From assembly GCA_002339325.1 (NCBI GenBank), contig DDKK01000040.1, positions 62,001-126,000 of the forward strand: DNA of 64,000 nt, read 5' to 3'. The stretch's first letter is position 1, and the number at the start of each line of letters is the position of its first letter. Origin of the DNA: Nitrospiraceae bacterium UBA2600. GTDB lineage: Bacteria > Nitrospirota > Thermodesulfovibrionia > Thermodesulfovibrionales > Thermodesulfovibrionaceae. A model generated the notes under the pieces. The model saw only the letters and a program-made list of their open reading frames with translations, was not told the DNA's origin and searched no databases. A program made the translations under genes and the position numbers. Below, piece by piece: positions 63,074 to 64,000 of this stretch.

Positions 63074-64000
63074 ATGGCAAAAAGAAGAGTAGTTGTTACC
63101 GGGCTGGGTGCTGTTACCCCGCTCGGTCCTGATGTTAAATCCTCCTGGCAAGCTGTTCTTGAGGGAAAATCTGGGGTTGGTTACATAACTCAGTTTGACA
63201 CATCAAACTATCCTGTGCGTATAGCGGCAGAGGTAAAGGATTTCGACCCAACCAAATATATTGAACCTAAAGAAGTCAAAAAGATGGATAGATTTATCCA
63301 CTTTGCCGTAGCTGCTACTCAGATGGCCATTGAGGATTCAGAATTAAAGATAACAGAGGCTAACTCTGAAAGAATAGGAATTGTAATTGGCTCTGGAATG
63401 GGGGGGCTTCCAGCTATTGAATATTACCATAAGATGCTTCTTGAAAAAGGCTGGAAAAGGGTGAGTCCTTTCTTCATTCCAATGGTTATTATTAACCTTG
63501 CCGCTGGACAGGTTTCGATGAAATACGGTATAAAAGGCCCGAATCTTGCTGTTACAACAGCTTGTGCTACAGGAAATCACTCCATTGGTGAAGCTTTCAG
63601 GATGATTCAGTATGGCGATGCAGATGTAATGATTGCCGGTGGAGCAGAGGCAGTGATAACGCCGATGGCAATTGCGGGTTTTTCAATCATGAGAGCACTT
63701 TCAACGAGGAATGAAGAACCACAGAAGGCAAGCAGACCTTTTGACATTGACAGGGATGGATTTGTTATGGGAGAGGGTGCAGGAATCATTATTCTTGAAG
63801 AGCTTGAGCATGCTTTAAAAAGAGGCGCTAAAATATACGCAGAGCTTGCTGGCTATGGAATGAGTTCCGATGCTTATCATATAACCGCACCTGCTCCAGA
63901 GGGCGAGGGTGGTGCCAGATGTATGAGGATGGCAATTAATGATGCCGGAATAAAGCCTGAAGAGATAGACTACATTAATGCGCACGGAACTTCAACAAAA
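63074..64000 (+). CDS. fabF: Beta-ketoacyl-ACP synthase II (partial, C-terminus outside window)
   Basis: Condensing enzyme of fatty acid elongation. The visible 309 residues include RRVVVTGLGAVTPLGPDV, the active-site Cys in TTACATGNHSIGEAF, and the start of the first catalytic His region (INAHGTSTK) at the edge. ATG 63074 lies 6 nt after the acpP stop. The gene runs off the right edge. Confidence 0.95.
   Translation, partial: MAKRRVVVTGLGAVTPLGPDVKSSWQAVLEGKSGVGYITQFDTSNYPVRIAAEVKDFDPTKYIEPKEVKKMDRFIHFAVAATQMAIEDSELKITEANSERIGIVIGSGMGGLPAIEYYHKMLLEKGWKRVSPFFIPMVIINLAAGQVSMKYGIKGPNLAVTTACATGNHSIGEAFRMIQYGDADVMIAGGAEAVITPMAIAGFSIMRALSTRNEEPQKASRPFDIDRDGFVMGEGAGIIILEELEHALKRGAKIYAELAGYGMSSDAYHITAPAPEGEGGARCMRMAINDAGIKPEEIDYINAHGTSTK

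Overview
The window looks like a chromosome segment of an anaerobic, low-GC, Gram-negative bacterium. Support: lpxC (lipid A), several ferredoxin-linked enzymes (2-oxoacid:ferredoxin oxidoreductase, an iorB-like subunit, a two-cluster ferredoxin), a DsrC/TusE-like protein, a molybdopterin oxidoreductase, and SOD/MsrBA for oxygen defence. A Thermodesulfovibrio/Nitrospirota-like sulfur metaboliser fits, but this is inference from gene content and no 16S gene is present.

Left chromosomal block (1-19.7 kb): partial Zn-alcohol dehydrogenase and a Cache-type chemoreceptor; cupin, tldD, lpxC; Dpp/Opp-type ABC permeases; a ferredoxin; an MtaD-type deaminase; holA; a LysR regulator; a DsbC-like lipoprotein; a GH57 enzyme with an FtsB-like protein and enolase; a DUF401 permease, lpdA and gcvH; then two tRNA genes, Arg(CCT) and Val(GAC). 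At least six genes in the window have a -10 box only 6-8 nt before the ATG, implying leaderless mRNAs.

Accessory block (about 19.7-48.4 kb), starting just downstream of tRNA-Val. (a) An integrated-plasmid-like module: tyrosine integrase, excisionase-like HTH protein, AAA/DUF234 ATPase, a single-chain type IIB topoisomerase (Topo VIII-like, GHKL + HTH + winged helix + Toprim), a putative Rep protein and five ~21-bp iterons, then a HicAB pair with a frameshifted toxin. Four unusual GC-centred palindromes with related arms are scattered here. (b) A deleted IS4-like remnant. (c) A tyrosine recombinase-DruA-NurA-HerA cassette, the best candidate for an undescribed defence or mobility system. (d) Remnants and TA-like genes: nuclease fragment, a Fic protein lacking its catalytic His, and a nucleotidyltransferase-like protein with Asn at both expected catalytic Asp positions. 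(e) McrBC followed by a frameshifted radical SAM gene. (f) A divergent locus: GGCT-like protein and Lon-like AAA+ ATPase on one side, an ankyrin/winged-helix protein of unknown function on the other, with a long inverted repeat between them and a decayed paralog of the latter nearby. No right attachment site was found by eye.

Right chromosomal block (48.4-64 kb): a sodB / DsrC-like / OFOR alpha-beta operon read leftward; a rightward operon of methyltransferase, molybdopterin oxidoreductase, MsrBA fusion, periplasmic protein and UV endonuclease; a leftward iorB-(paaK-ACT)x2 aryl-acid activation cluster; and fabG-acpP-fabF, the last cut by the window end.
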